Shown here in pieces: positions 34,413 through 45,399 of a stretch of 64,000 nt of DNA (the stretch's first letter is position 1; each line of letters starts with the position of its first letter). The translations under genes and the position numbers were made by a program. A model generated the notes under the pieces. The model saw only the letters and a program-made list of their open reading frames with translations, ran no database searches and was not told the origin of the DNA. Source of the DNA: Lepidostoma basale (taxonomy: Eukaryota; Arthropoda; Insecta; Trichoptera; Lepidostomatidae); assembly GCA_022606425.2 (NCBI GenBank), contig JAHDVF020000044.1:62001-126000 (forward strand). Reading direction: 5' to 3'.

Positions 34413-34879
34413 CCTTGACGTTTATAAAGCTCTGCGCAATTACATCTCCATCATTCCGTTACACTGTCAACCTCTGTCAGGAGCACTCCATTTTCGTCTT
34501 CAATAGCCCACGTCCGGGGTTAAAAATCGCGAGTTATCTGTTTCACCTTCATGAAAATATCCCTTGTGTGTATGGTTTTCGATGTCCCGGTAAATATGAT
34601 TAACAAAAGCATTCTAGTCTCTACGACATATGCGTTGTATTTATCTAGAGAGGTCTCGATAATGAATGTTCGTCGAATTGGTATTGCTTTTGATTAGTTC
34701 TTTTCATTCTTTAACAGCATTCCATGTTTTCTCTGTCATCCATTCGTTTCTAGGGCCCTCTCTCTAGTAATCATTGCTTTTTCCCGAGTTGAGACAATTC
34801 GGTCAAGTTGGTTCCATTTAACTACAATGAAATAAAACAATGTTTTTTACAGAACTACTTCCACTTTAGTATTTATTTC

Positions 34880-34920
34880 GACGGCGACCGGTTTCGCCAG
34901 GTTCACTAGCACCAACAGAC
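34880..34920 (-). ncRNA. Hammerhead-like motif, family V
   Basis: Minus strand: CTGTTGG, extra T, stem II GCTAG..CTGGC, GAAAC, stem III ACCGGT, GTC at 34886-34888. Within a repeat also seen at 18781-18880. Confidence 0.45.
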
Positions 34921-34943
34921 AAATCTGTCGATGCCAGTAAGGC

Positions 34944-35170
34944 GACGACCTTCGTGGCTGAGTGGTAAGAGCTCCGACTTCCATTTTCAAGGTCCCGGGT
35001 TCGATTCCCGGCGATGGCAGTGTGATTGTTACACTGTCATTGGTCTGGTGTAGAATTCACGTGACAATAAAATGGCCATAGATTGGCTACCTATCACATG
35101 TCATGAGAATCAATATAATAGCTAAAATAAATTGTATACAGTAATTGGATTCAAACGACCTGTTGTATAC
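34944..35170 (+). mobile_element. SINE-1, well-preserved
   Basis: GACCTTCGTGGCTGAGTGGT, B box GGGTTCGATTCCCGG, full body, tail ending CGACCTGTTGTATACAAGGA. Confidence 0.88.
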
Positions 35171-35350
35171 AAGGAGAGAAAAAAAAAAGTCTGACGAAAC
35201 CGGTAGTTGTAATAAAGACAAAAGTGATTGTTGTTCTTAAAAAAAACATTGTTTTGTTCAATTATCCTTGAAATGGATAATAAAATGTTTGTAACATTGT
35301 TTTATCAATTTACGGAAATAAAATAAAATAAAAAGTCTGATCTTAATTAC

Positions 35351-35477
35351 CTGTGATTGTGCCCGTAACAATAGCCACTGCTAGAGTCACCAGCAAGCCA
35401 AGAAGCTGGTAAGCAGCTTGGATCCCGCTAGTTCTTGCAGTTGACCCAGATGCGCTATCCAAAGCGGCAATTGTTTG
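35351..35477 (-). CDS. Rh50: Rh50, coding exon 7 (TM11-TM12)
   Basis: Acceptor TTTGTTTCAG, donor ACAG|GTAATT, phase 0 to phase 1. It encodes a small polar stretch then AAYQLLGLLVTLAVAIVTGT, the last conserved helix of Rh proteins. Confidence 0.93.
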
Positions 35478-35584
35478 CTGAAACAAAACAAAAATATTAC
35501 AACTCCAATTAAGTTTTATTGTATTAAAGAAGAGTTCTGCAGTATTATTATTGTATATTATAGAATTTGCATGTCTTACTAACA

Positions 35585-35990
35585 AGGTTGGGTAGTAGGG
35601 TTACGATGGAGTAAGCTTTGCTGGAAAGTATGTCCCTTAAAAAATGTCGTAATGCGCCATGTTGCAACAACTAGCAATACTACTGCCAAGTCCAACTCTC
35701 TAGCGTCTCTCAGGCCCCGCAAACCCCGAGCAATGAGACCACTGTCATAGCAGATAGAGAAAGGGCGAATGGCGAGTTTCCAACGCCATAAAACTGGATA
35801 CCCCCAGACAAGGGAAGGAAACCCCGACGGAAAACCCTTCAGAGAAAGCATCAGGGTCTGGAACATGACAGAGAGGCTTACGCCAGCGTTGATAGCCGAC
35901 GTCGAGAGGTCCTGACATGGCACTCCAAGAAAAAGAAGACTAACAAGGGGAGGGCATGACTTGGGAAATTGAAATATGAAATTTTGCACG
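35585..35990. other. Unassigned GC-richer block in Rh50 intron 6
   Basis: Base composition differs sharply from the surroundings (e.g. GGGCGAATGGCGAGTTTCC). Both strands have partly open frames without a recognised family. Probably the 5' or middle part of an unidentified mobile element. Confidence 0.35.
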
Positions 35991-36049
35991 ATTTTAGTAC
36001 TCTTAAGATTCGTTATAACCAATGTAACAAAGCCCAATAGCAAGCCAAT

Positions 36050-36480
36050 TTCGATTAAAAAGACTTCAATATTTTATTATATACATATTTTTTTATTTAA
36101 TTTTTTATTATTATTGAGGGTAACACACAGCGATTTCACGATACATATACAAACACATATAGACAACAAAACATGGCCAATTACATGCTACCACAAATAT
36201 TATATAACATCTGACATAAGGCTAAATACATTAGAAAAATTAAGTAATATTTTAATGAGTCAAAGAGAAAAATAGTACAATAATACTAATAATAATAAAA
36301 ATTTACAGATGAAATACAATATAAAAATGTAAAAAAAGAAAAAAAAATGTAGACTAACATATTATTCGCCCCAAAGGGTTGTTCCAACCATTTTTTAAAA
36401 ATCATTTTCATTAAGATGGAATACATCGATGATATTAAATCACTTATTGTACATGTCGCATATGCGGTACACTGTGAGTA
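36050..36480 (-). mobile_element. LINE L-L 3' end
   Basis: Minus strand: GGTAGCATGTAATTGGCCAT and GTGTGTTACCCTCAATAATA match the 3' end at 22540-22640. Confidence 0.7.
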
Positions 36481-36481
36481 G

Positions 36482-36545
36482 AGAGCGAAGGAGGGACTGG
36501 TACGGTCATGTCTAAAGAATGGAAACCACCAGACTCCTCTATATT
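36482..36545 (+). mobile_element. LINE L-E, tiny fragment
   Basis: GACTGGTACGGTCATGTCTA, AAGAATGGAAACCACCAGAC corresponds to DWYSHVQRMDTTRL of L-E at 48011. Confidence 0.55.
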
Positions 36546-36599
36546 GCTTCACTAATACTACTACACATAATCAGCCTCTACATAATCAGCCTCAAGGGA

Positions 36600-36800
36600 T
36601 TCGTCCTCAATGACATGTTTCGCCATTCTAAAGCATTATCAAATGTTAGATATATTTGATTTTGAACATTTGATAATGCCTTACAAGGGCGAAACATGTC
36701 ATTCCATTTAAAATAAAACAAAACTCCTGGAAGGGAAACGTTTTCATTCATATTAATGATTTAATATGGAGATTTACATCAGTGTTTAAAAAACAATAAA
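36600..36800. repeat. Family X inverted pair
   Basis: GACATGTTTCGCC at 36611 and GGCGAAACATGTC at 36688 in mirror image, followed by the X end with TAATATGGAGATTTACATCA. It touches the donor side of Rh50 exon 6 (12 bp from 36812). Confidence 0.75.
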
Positions 36801-36811
36801 TAAAAACTTAC

Positions 36812-36985
36812 TGGTACATCCATTTCCATGGCAGGAAAGATACTGAAAAGGGCTTCTTTGTATGTGGCTTCAGTGGCGATGAACGCTAAAATTGCGGCAA
36901 GCAGTCCCGACAGTACTCCGGGCATCCCATGAAGGTTGTGAACTCCACATGTGTCATGAAGCCGCATCGATGAGTTTAATCGAGG
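36812..36985 (-). CDS. Rh50: Rh50, coding exon 6 (TM10, second pore histidine)
   Basis: Acceptor TATGTTTTAG, donor GTACCA|GTAAGT, phase 0 to phase 0, 58 codons. It encodes [20 protein letters not shown]; the first H of VHNLHG is the second pore histidine. The rest is hydrophobic. Confidence 0.95.
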
Positions 36986-37272
36986 CTAAAACATAACGAA
37001 TCGTTAGCTAAAACATTAGATGTCTCAATCTTGTGATTAATCATTGACGTACTCATATCATTAAAAGAAAATAAAAAGTCTTAACCAAAAAACATTTTAT
37101 AAATTTTAAAATTTTAATCTTAGAATTCAACAAAAGATACTAAGACTCAGTACTATACTAAGATTCATATAAGGAAGTTGTTGAATTCCAGGTCAAATCT
37201 AAGTCCATATCAAATATTATGTTATTTCTTGATTACTGTTTAAAATTACGTGTTTTTGAAATTATATTTGTA

Positions 37273-38217
37273 GTTGGTTGTTCAATCTATACTTGGACAA
37301 GTGTATGAAAGAACTTGAAGGCATAGACGCTGGTGCTAAGATGAATTGTTTGTCAGTCAGCTGTTTGTTATACGAGTATGCAGATGATGCTGTGTTAATC
37401 GCTGACAGTAAAGACAATTTGCAAGTCTTAGTGGCAAGGATGTATGAGGCATGCAAAAAGAGTGACTTGGTGATGAATGTGTCTAAATCTAAAGTGATGG
37501 TTTTCGAGAAAGAAGAATGTATGACGATTTGTGATATAAGTGCGATGGGCGAGAATTTGGAGCAAGTTACTGAATTTACGTATCTGGGAAGCATGTTTAC
37601 AAGAGACGGAAAAATGGAGAAAGACATCGAAAGGAGGGTTGGTGCTGGGAATAAAATAAATGGCGCACTCAAAGTCATTACTGCAAATAGAAATATATCC
37701 ACAGAAGCAAAGATGGCAGAACACAATGGAGTTCTAGTGCCAACTCTCACGTATGGAAGTGAAGCTTGGAGCTGGCAAAAGAAGGATGAAAGCAGGATAA
37801 ACGCCGTAGAAATGAGATCACTAAGAAGAATGTGCGGGAAAACGTTGTATGATAGAATACCGAACGATGAAATAAAAAAGAAATGTAAGACAGATGACTG
37901 CATCATGAATAAAATTAAGAAAGGATCCCTGAGATGGTTCGGACATATGGAACGAATGGATGAGAGTAGAATGGTTAAAAAGTTGTACACAAGCAGTGTG
38001 AGTGGGAAAAAAAGCCGAGGACGACCGAGGAAAAAATGGCATGACCAAATTAACCAATTACTAAAAGGTGGCCAAATTCGAAGTCGAAATAATCGACGTG
38101 CGTGCATGGTGGGATGTATGAATGTGGAGGAAGCCCGAGAGGTGTGCCAGGACAGGCCAGTGTGGCGATCCATCCTCTCTGCCTACGAAATGGCGTGATG
38201 GTTAGTTAGTTAGTTAG
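37273..38217 (+). mobile_element. LINE L-A, best-preserved copy, intact 306-codon partial ORF
   Basis: Continuous frame from RT palm (CLLYEYADDAVLIADSKDNL) to the C-terminal stop, then GGCGTGATGGTTAGTTAGTT. TATATTTGTA flanks it at 37263-37272 and 38218-38227. Antisense in Rh50 intron 5. 5'-truncated, so it lacks the endonuclease. Confidence 0.92.
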
Positions 38218-38249
38218 TATATTTGTATATAACCGTTTTAATTTTGCAT

Positions 38250-38580
38250 GACACGATGTATAAAAAGTATGGAAGCGAGAGAAATAAGTCAGGAATGCGG
38301 TGGTTCTTTCATTCTGCTTACTTTTTCGGGAAGATGACGTGATGGTTACTTAGTTTTTATTTTTTTTGTTGGCTACAGATCATTTGTACACTATTGCTGT
38401 ATATATATTTTTGCTATTAAATTGATTCTCATGATAGGTAGTATCGGCAATTTCATTGTTACGTGAATTCTACACCAGAACAATGACAGAATGGGAATCA
38501 CACTGCTCTCGCCGGGAATCTAATCCAGGACTTTCGATGTGGCAGTCATAGCTCTTCCCACTCTGCCACGAAGGTCGTGA
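38250..38580. mobile_element. L-A 3' scrap (38250-38355, +) and SINE-1 (38385-38580, -)
   Basis: The scrap reads GCATGACACGATGTATAAAA ... GACGTGATGGTTA. The SINE has minus-strand TGGCAGAGTGGGAAGAGCTA and a mutated B box. Confidence 0.7.
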
Positions 38581-38900
38581 AAGGACCTCAAATAATTTTA
38601 ATATTATATCAATATTTTATTTCACTTTGTTCACAGTATTTGGATTTGATGATCATTTATTATTCATACTGATATTAAAATTTGCATTTCGAAATGTATA
38701 TAGTGTAACTATAGCGCCCTTGAGATGATTCATTCATAAAAATGGCGCTATATAAATCATCCAATTTATTATTATTATGATTATTATTATTAAAGGTGAT
38801 TTCTGTTAACCTTTTGTTTATTGAACAGTTTAAGTTTGGGTTTTATCATTCTTACAATATGTTTAGTATAAAAAGTCATATTAATGTGACAAATACTTAC

Positions 38901-39202
38901 AGTCAGATACTTGTATCCAATAACAGACAAGGTTCCAGATAGCATTCCAACTAGCAAGGCTCCAAATGGATGCAGCATCAGATTGCAGATAGAACCCACT
39001 GCTACACCTCCAGCTAGGGTAGAGTTCTGGACATGGACCATGTCGAATTTCTTTTCAGAGCTGGTGAGTGAAGATATTACAAAGGCGGTCACGGTACACG
39101 AGGCGAGGGACAGGTAGGTGTTGATTACGGCACGGTATTGCTCGTCTCCGCTAACTAGACCGCCGTTGAAAGATGGCCAAAATACCCATAAAAAGAGTGT
39201 AC
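38901..39202 (-). CDS. Rh50: Rh50, coding exon 5 (TM7-TM9)
   Basis: Acceptor TTCAACACAG, donor CTGACT|GTAAGT, phase 1 to phase 0. The longest coding exon; it encodes [14 protein letters not shown], the NTYLSLASC helix, and the [17 protein letters not shown] loop that is diagnostic for Rh rather than Amt proteins. Confidence 0.96.
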
Positions 39203-40369
39203 CTGTGTTGAATAAAGAAAATATCAGAAAAAATACCGTTACCATGATCGTATCATACAATTTAACAGTTTAGGTAAATAACAGTTTCTATTAACCAGCT
39301 CACTAAAAATAACTAACTAAAATAATCACTAAAATATTAGAGGAACAGGCAGAGAATAACGGTTTCTTCTCTCAGGACTCAAATATCTAAAATCCTCTAC
39401 ATTTTTACAAAATTCTTTTAAATGCAGGCATGCATTGTGCATTTTTATTACTTAAATTTTGCATTATGGCGTTTTACCTTTCCCTTACGGTGCTAAAATA
39501 AAAACGTGCGTTCCGGTGTAGGGTAGTCAGTACGCGTTAAAAAATATGCGATTTTAAATCGGAAAAATGGGAACATTCATAGCTAATCCCCTTATATAAT
39601 TATAATTGAATTTAAAAATTATTATACTGTATAATAATTGAGATCTGATTGCTAAAAACATTAAAAAAAACATCTGGCAACGCTCAAGGAACGGGCATAG
39701 GTCCGCTCTGGTTGCAAGCCCGAAAGCAACTACCGGCGCGCCGGGACGGCGAGAGTGAGAACATTGAGCTAGAACATATGCAAGAGTGAGATGCGAATAT
39801 AGTGTGACGCACTCAAATCGCTTATACGCGAATTTCTTTTTGATTTTCACAAAATACCTTCGATGTACCCGATAAATTCTGATTATTATTAAAATTATTT
39901 TTAAATCAATGTGTAAATATATTATGGAGGAATACCTAAAATCTTAACCTTGTATTTATTATATTTATAGAGATATTGATGGTTTTTAGAAGCAACGTGT
40001 AGAAGATACCCATCATAGGGAAGGGAGGGTTAAAATTTGTTACATTTTCTCTTGTCATGTTTTTCTCGATCTTATTCAGTTTTGTGTTCGCGTTTACATT
40101 TTGTTTATCTATCTTCGTGTGCTAAAATAATCACAATCCTGTATTATTCATAATGCTTCATTTTATAGCTCGATAATATGATACCAATTGGAGGATTAGA
40201 GCTATATTTTATGATATGATATGAGTATTTAATTTCAACTTAATTTTTTAATTGTGACTAGCATATTACCTTGTCAATCAACTAGATAAAAAGTCAAATC
40301 TTCTTCAATAAAATATGTAAAGAAATTATATTCTTTTAACTAAAATTATAAATATCGCATATTCATTTA
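39203..40369. other. Rh50 intron 4, part; includes a CpG-rich block 39665-39835
   Basis: Mostly AT-rich. The block has CTACCGGCGCGCCGGGACGG and an ACGCACTCAAATCGCTTAT flank; no repeat partner was seen in this window. Confidence 0.4.
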
Positions 40370-41045
40370 TTGTTTCTTAAACAATGATGTAAAACTTCAT
40401 ATTAAATAATCAATACGAATGAAAACGTCAGTTTTCTAGAAGTTTTATTATATTTCATGGGAATGACATGTTTCGCCCTTCTAAGGCATTATCAAATGTG
40501 ATTTGATAATGCCTTAGAAGGGCGAAACATGTCATTCCCATAAAATATAATAAAACTTAACTAACTAACTAATTAACCATCACGCCGTTTCCCCGAAGGG
40601 GTAGGCAGAAAGAATGGACTGCCACACTTTTCTTTCCTGACATATTTCTTTTGCTTCCTCAACATTCATACATCGTGTCATGCTCGCGCGTCAATTTCTC
40701 TGACTCCTAACATGGCCGACATTCAATATTTGATTTATTTGATCGTGCCACGTTTTCCTCTCTTTCTGGTTCCATTTACATCGTTAATATATATATTTTT
40801 TTACCATTCTTTCTTCATTCATTCTTTCCATACGTCCAAACCATCTTAATGATCCTTTCATTATTTTGTTCATAACACCATCATTCGCATAAACAATAAA
40901 ACTTCTTAGATTCATAAACAATAAAACATCATAATCAAACTTCTAAGGAATAATTTTTTTTATAATACCTTAGAAGGGTGAAACATATTCCCATAAAATA
41001 TAATAAAACTTCTAGAAAACTGACGTTTTCATTCCAATTAATTAT
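40370..41045. repeat. Family X palindrome with L-A inserted beside it (40559-40890)
   Basis: 40441-40557 is a palindrome with one mismatch (arms 58 bp) and GAAACATGTC on each arm. A minus-strand L-A 3' fragment follows at its GTTA tail, and a further X unit resumes at about 40890. Confidence 0.85.
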
Positions 41046-41124
41046 CGCATATTCTCTTAAAAATATAATTTTCAAATGATCTGTTGTATTTTGGGATTTA
41101 AAAGATACGTAAATATTTTCATAC

Positions 41125-41275
41125 CAATCATGGCGAACAGATCTGATGAATAATTCGATCCTTCGAGGTCATTTGATGCAGATTCCGGCTGTTTGGGCCT
41201 CAGCATGAAGCTAACAGCAAGTCCAAAATATGCCCCGAATGTGTGGACAACGATAGAACCTCCTACATCGGTTAT
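41125..41275 (-). CDS. Rh50: Rh50, coding exon 4 (TM6, first pore histidine)
   Basis: Acceptor TTGCTTCAG, donor ATTG|GTATGA, phase 0 to phase 1. It encodes [20 protein letters not shown]. The D of DVGG is the conserved aspartate near the substrate recruitment site, and the H of HTFGAYFG is the first of the twin pore histidines. A polar loop and SSDLFAMIG follow. Confidence 0.95.
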
Positions 41276-41734
41276 CTGAAGCAAATTGGTTTATGTATTC
41301 TGGTGAATTGTATCCATTTCATTTTATAAGACTGTAATACAAACTGTGTACAAAGTAATTTGAAAAGCGAACATTTCTTAAAAATAGCAATGCAGGGTTG
41401 TCATACTCTCCACCCAAGATCGTTGACCCACATCCAAGGCCACTTTTGCCCTGTTCAATTATATACCCTGAACCAACCAGAATCAAGGTGATTCCCTGTT
41501 ACCGTCCCTGTGTCCCTACACAAGATCTCAGCTCCTGCCCAAGGCCACAGTCCGCTCCATATTTCTACCAATCTAGGTCGACAGGTCCACATATCGAATA
41601 CAACCCACTATATCTTCACTACCACATTTTCGTATCACCAACAATATCCAACCTCAACATCCAACAACTAGCATTTCAACATGTAAAGAAACAATAGAAT
41701 CTGTTCTTGTTATCACTAAATTACAGCAACAACA

Positions 41735-42230
41735 ACTACAAACCATCAAGCCGTTTCCACCCAGGGGTAGGCAGAGAGAATGGACTATGGAAACACACTA
41801 CTCTATTCTAACATACCTCTCTAGCTTCTTCCTCATTCATACAGCGAGTCATACACGCACATCGATTCTTCCGGCTTCTGATATGACCAACCTTTAAAAT
41901 TTGATTAATTTGGTCATGCCATGTTTTCCTCGGTCTACCTCGACTCCGTACTTCATTTACATCGTTAACGTTTACTTTTTTAACCATTCTTTCTTCACCC
42001 ATGCGCTCCATATGTCCGAACCTACTCAGCGATCCTTTCATAGTTTTGTTCATAATATCTTCTTTTGCTCTACATTCCTTTCTAATATCAGCATTTGAGA
42101 TTCTGTCGTACATCGTTCTACCACACATACGTCTTAGGGCCTCATCTCTACCGCATTTATTCTGGTCTCATATTTCTTCTGCCAGTTCCATGCTTCGCTT
42201 CCATACATAAGGGTTGCTTCAATACATAAG
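41735..42230 (-). mobile_element. LINE L-A 3' fragment
   Basis: Encodes MCGRTMYDRISNADIRKECR, SRGRPRKTWHDQINQILKVG; closest to the copy at 33301. Confidence 0.85.
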
Positions 42231-42660
42231 TTAAATTACAATGTTTAAGAAAAGACAAACTCGTTATATTTTTTCAATATACTACAACATTTTTCTTAAT
42301 TTAATAGTTTTGTAGTTTGACATTATTTTTTTACTAAACTATATTTTTTTTCGGATTCAGATTCTAGACTGAGAATGTGATAAATTTTAGCCAAATTCAA
42401 TTTTTAATTATTTATAGTCCATTGTTTTGGCCGAAACACTATGATACTTCAACATTATTACTGTTAAAATTTAAAACACAGTTTTAATATCACAATTTCT
42501 TTTTATTCACAAATCACTTACCCATGCTTTAAATTTACGTAAAACTCAAGAATTTCCGTTGTTGATTGAAAATGTTTGTTTTAAACATATGTCATTCAAT
42601 AGTCCATTGTTTTGGCGGAAAAACTATGATACTTCAACATTATAAACTGTTAAATTATAA
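42231..42660. other. AT-rich intron sequence with an internal duplication
   Basis: ATAGTCCATTGTTTTGGC occurs at 42414 and 42599, each followed by ACTATGATACTTCAACATTA; a short repeat unit also hinted at near 62360 (TTCGGCCAAAATAATGG). Confidence 0.45.
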
Positions 42661-42697
42661 AATTGTGATTTTATGTATCACAATTTTATTAAAATTT

Positions 42698-42743
42698 TTC
42701 GCGACAGCTGTTTCGTCAACCTACGTTGACATCATCAGGTGTT
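42698..42743 (-). ncRNA. Hammerhead ribozyme-like motif, family Z
   Basis: Minus strand: CTGATGA (42738-42732), extra T, stem II GTCAAC/GTTGAC (6 perfect pairs), GAAAC (42714-42710), stem III ACAGCTGT, cleavage triplet GTC. Stem I is weak (CAC/GCG). Confidence 0.6.
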
Positions 42744-43317
42744 ACAGTAATATATCAACTGTTAAATTTTCTTGATTTATATAACACCTCTAATAACCTC
42801 CCCAGAGAAGTAAGGTCACAGGTAGATAAGGCTGCAGCGGTTGCAGGCTGTCTGAAAGATGTCATATGGAGAAACAAGGACATGAGGACTGACATCAAGG
42901 TACGCATTTATAAGACCTGTGTACGACCAATCCTCACATATGGCATTGAATCGAGGGCAGACACTGTCAAGACAAAGAGCATGCTCAGGACAACCTAGAT
43001 GAAAACACTCCGGGCTATAGCTGGCAAAACCCTACTTGATCGAGTTAGGAATACAGCAATCCGAGAAATCTACGAGGTCGAAGATGTGGTCAGATGGGGA
43101 CGTCAAAGACGGCGATACTGGCATCAACATGTAGAAAGAATAAGCTCAAATAGAATACCATACATAGCTCTCCATGGAACGCCAAACGGATAAAGCCGAC
43201 CAGGAAGACCCCCGAAACGGTGGAGAGAAAGCTGGAGTTCAGTCTCTCAAGAGGACCCGCCTGAAATAACAGACTTCTAAGTCTACCAAAAGTGAAGAAG
43301 AAGAAGAAGAAGATACA

Positions 43318-43361
43318 ACACCTGATGATGTCAACATAGGTTGATGAAACAGCTGTCGCGA
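43318..43361 (+). ncRNA. Hammerhead ribozyme-like motif, family Z
   Basis: CTGATGA at 43322-43328, extra T, stem II GTCAAC/GTTGAT, GAAAC at 43346-43350, ACAGCTGT, GTC at 43355-43357. Confidence 0.6.
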
Positions 43362-43580
43362 AAAAGAAAAATAAAATTGTGATATATAAAAACAAGGATT
43401 TATATTTTAGCAGTTTATATGTTATTCGTAAAAACCTCATTTTTTAATCGTAAATCTGACGTATTCGATTTAAAAATAATTCGAAATACATCTGCGCACA
43501 TCTGGGCTACAACGCATCTGGGTTGCTATGGGTATCAATGGGGAGATGCAGTAAAGATAAGAGCATATTCTCATTCGTAC

Positions 43581-43723
43581 CTTGAAGACATCAACAAGCA
43601 GATACTCATTCGCCGCGAAGATTACGATCTCCAATATCCCCATCACAATGAGCTGGAGGAAGGTCGTCTGACCTAAGACCGCTCCCATTGAAATCAAAAC
43701 ACTGGCAGCGGCTATATCAGCTC
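43581..43723 (-). CDS. Rh50: Rh50, coding exon 3 (TM4-TM5)
   Basis: Acceptor TTATCCACAG, donor AAG|GTACGA, phase 1 to phase 0. It encodes [20 protein letters not shown] and [20 protein letters not shown], the fourth and fifth helices of the family. The intron upstream (43724-51399, 7.7 kb) is the largest repeat reservoir in the gene. Confidence 0.95.
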
Positions 43724-44192
43724 CTGTGGATAACATCAAAATAATGATTACCTGTGTACTTGTCAAACCAATCTACTTTATATGCACATAAATTACATCA
43801 AGGTTTTAAGCTGGTATGCATTGTGCCGTATATAGCTATTTTTATGTGTTCAATTTCATTATTTATCATCACCAGAAACCGGCAATCCACTGACTGCCGA
43901 TAATAATTGCATTCATTGTCCACTGTTCTCTGTTTTCAAGGCGTCTTTACTTAGATCGAAGCAATCCGCTATCATTCGATCTGACCAGTACAATTTCTGT
44001 CATTCTATTCCACGTCTTTTGCAATGAGACAACTTGTCATTTTATCGATACTTGATGATTTTAACTCTGTAAAATACTACAACATATAGAATGAAATAAG
44101 TTGATTTCATGGATCATTTAGAGAAGAGAAGTGTCGATACAAGAGTTAACACAACCGAATTAATCAATATTTTTTGGATAATCTTTAGAGAG
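43724..44192. other. Rh50 intron 2, part; nothing recognised
   Basis: Moderately AT-rich, unique within the window. No exon or repeat supported. Confidence 0.4.
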
Positions 44193-44303
44193 GAGGTCTT
44201 TAGGGAGGGTCGAAGCGGAGGACAGGAGGAGTTGGAGGCGAAGAATACTGGAGGCTAAGGCTCGATATGGGCTGTAGGGCCATCGAAGAAGAAGAAGAAG
44301 AAG
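44193..44303 (+). mobile_element. LINE L-I, 111-bp 3' end with (GAA)n tail
   Basis: Matches the 3' end of L-I at 46098 (GGAGGCTAAGGCTCGATATG). AATCTTTAGAGAG flanks it at 44180-44192 and 44304-44316. Confidence 0.85.
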
Positions 44304-44329
44304 AATCTTTAGAGAGTTGCAATATTTAA

Positions 44330-44460
44330 AATGTATATTTCTATTTTTCTTTTTTATACACTTTGTATATACAACACTGATATTAAAAAAATAAAATTAT
44401 ACTGGCATGTTTCGGACAAACAGTCCTTCTTCAGTAAAGATACATATTTATAAAAATATT
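44330..44460 (-). repeat. Family Y unit with decayed hammerhead (44400-44440)
   Basis: Minus strand: CTGAAGA, extra A, stem II GGAC/GTCC, GAAAC, then ATGCC for ATGTC. Flank TTATACACTTTGTATATACA shared with the Y unit at 49081. Confidence 0.6.
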
Positions 44461-44477
44461 GTAAAATTGTTGTTAAA

Positions 44478-45165
44478 ACTAACTAACTAACCATCACGCC
44501 GTCTCCCCGAGAGGGTAGGCAGAAAGAATAGACTGCCACACTTTAATCGATGCGGCACTCCATCCTTCTCTTTTCGCCCCCGCGAGAGACGCGGTGTGAT
44601 GGGTTGCGAACCTCATCGCCACCAATAGGCATCTCCCGCGCACACTTCGATTGTCCAATGTCTACAAAATAAATCTAAAACAAATTATATAAAATACAAT
44701 GATATAAAATAAAATAAAATAACAAATGAAAATAAATGATATAAATAATAAAAATATAATATGTCTTTAAACTATTATATACTCGTATATACAATTCCAT
44801 AACCACTCTTATAGCGTGTTAATGACATATATAAATTATGTGTATATACGAGTATATTATATGTATAAAATTGTTGTTGTTTACATTATTTGACAGATGT
44901 TACAAAGTACGGCGTTTTTTAATGCAAGGAACCGTTTGAATTAACTAACAAACCATCACGCCGTCTCCCCGAAGGGGTAGGCAGAAATAATGGACTGCTA
45001 CACTTTTCTTTCCTGACATAATTCTTCAACGTGTCATGCACGCACGTCGATTTCTCTGACTTCTTACGTGGCCGACATTCAATATTTGATTTATTTGATC
45101 GTGCCACGTTTTCCTCGGTCTTCCTCTATTTCTAGTTCCATTGACATCGTTAACTTAAACTAACT
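44478..45165 (-). mobile_element. Two LINE L-A 3' fragments (44478-44545, 44940-45165)
   Basis: Both begin at CTAACTAACCATCACGCCG-type tails. The first is only the 3' terminus. The AT-rich 44640-44930 between them is unassigned. Confidence 0.7.
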
Positions 45166-45399
45166 TAAGAAAGAGTTAAAATTGATAACATTTAAATTAT
45201 TTAGAATGATTTCTTTCTCATTCATTAAATTTTAAATGGATACACGTCCAAATAATTCTTTGAAATATCAATGTTAAAACCTTATATGCCATATAAAGCA
45301 CTGAAGATGCATGAGGATGTTCAGGAGGAGGTCAGAAGTGAGAAAAATAAGACTGAAATTAAGTAAATACGACATATATGTAACCAAATTGTAGCTTTT

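Larger units (their letters stand above)
42661..43385. repeat. Family Z inverted pair, split by LINE L-E (42790-43316)
   Basis: The two arms carry mirror-image hammerhead motifs. Between them L-E reads VDKAAAVAGCLKDVIWRNKD, MKTLRAIAGKTLLDRVRNTA with a stop, and has a (GAA)n tail at 43293-43312; AACACCT at 42783-42789 and 43317-43323 may be the target duplication. Confidence 0.8.

Noticed and set aside
34150..34603. Overlapping open frames of 113-118 codons
   Set aside because: They run through the inverted-repeat MITE and show no domain; chance frames in GC-richer DNA.
41398..41697. 99-residue proline-rich open frame
   Set aside because: It is the antisense of a C-rich intronic stretch in Rh50, with no recognisable domain and no splice or promoter context.
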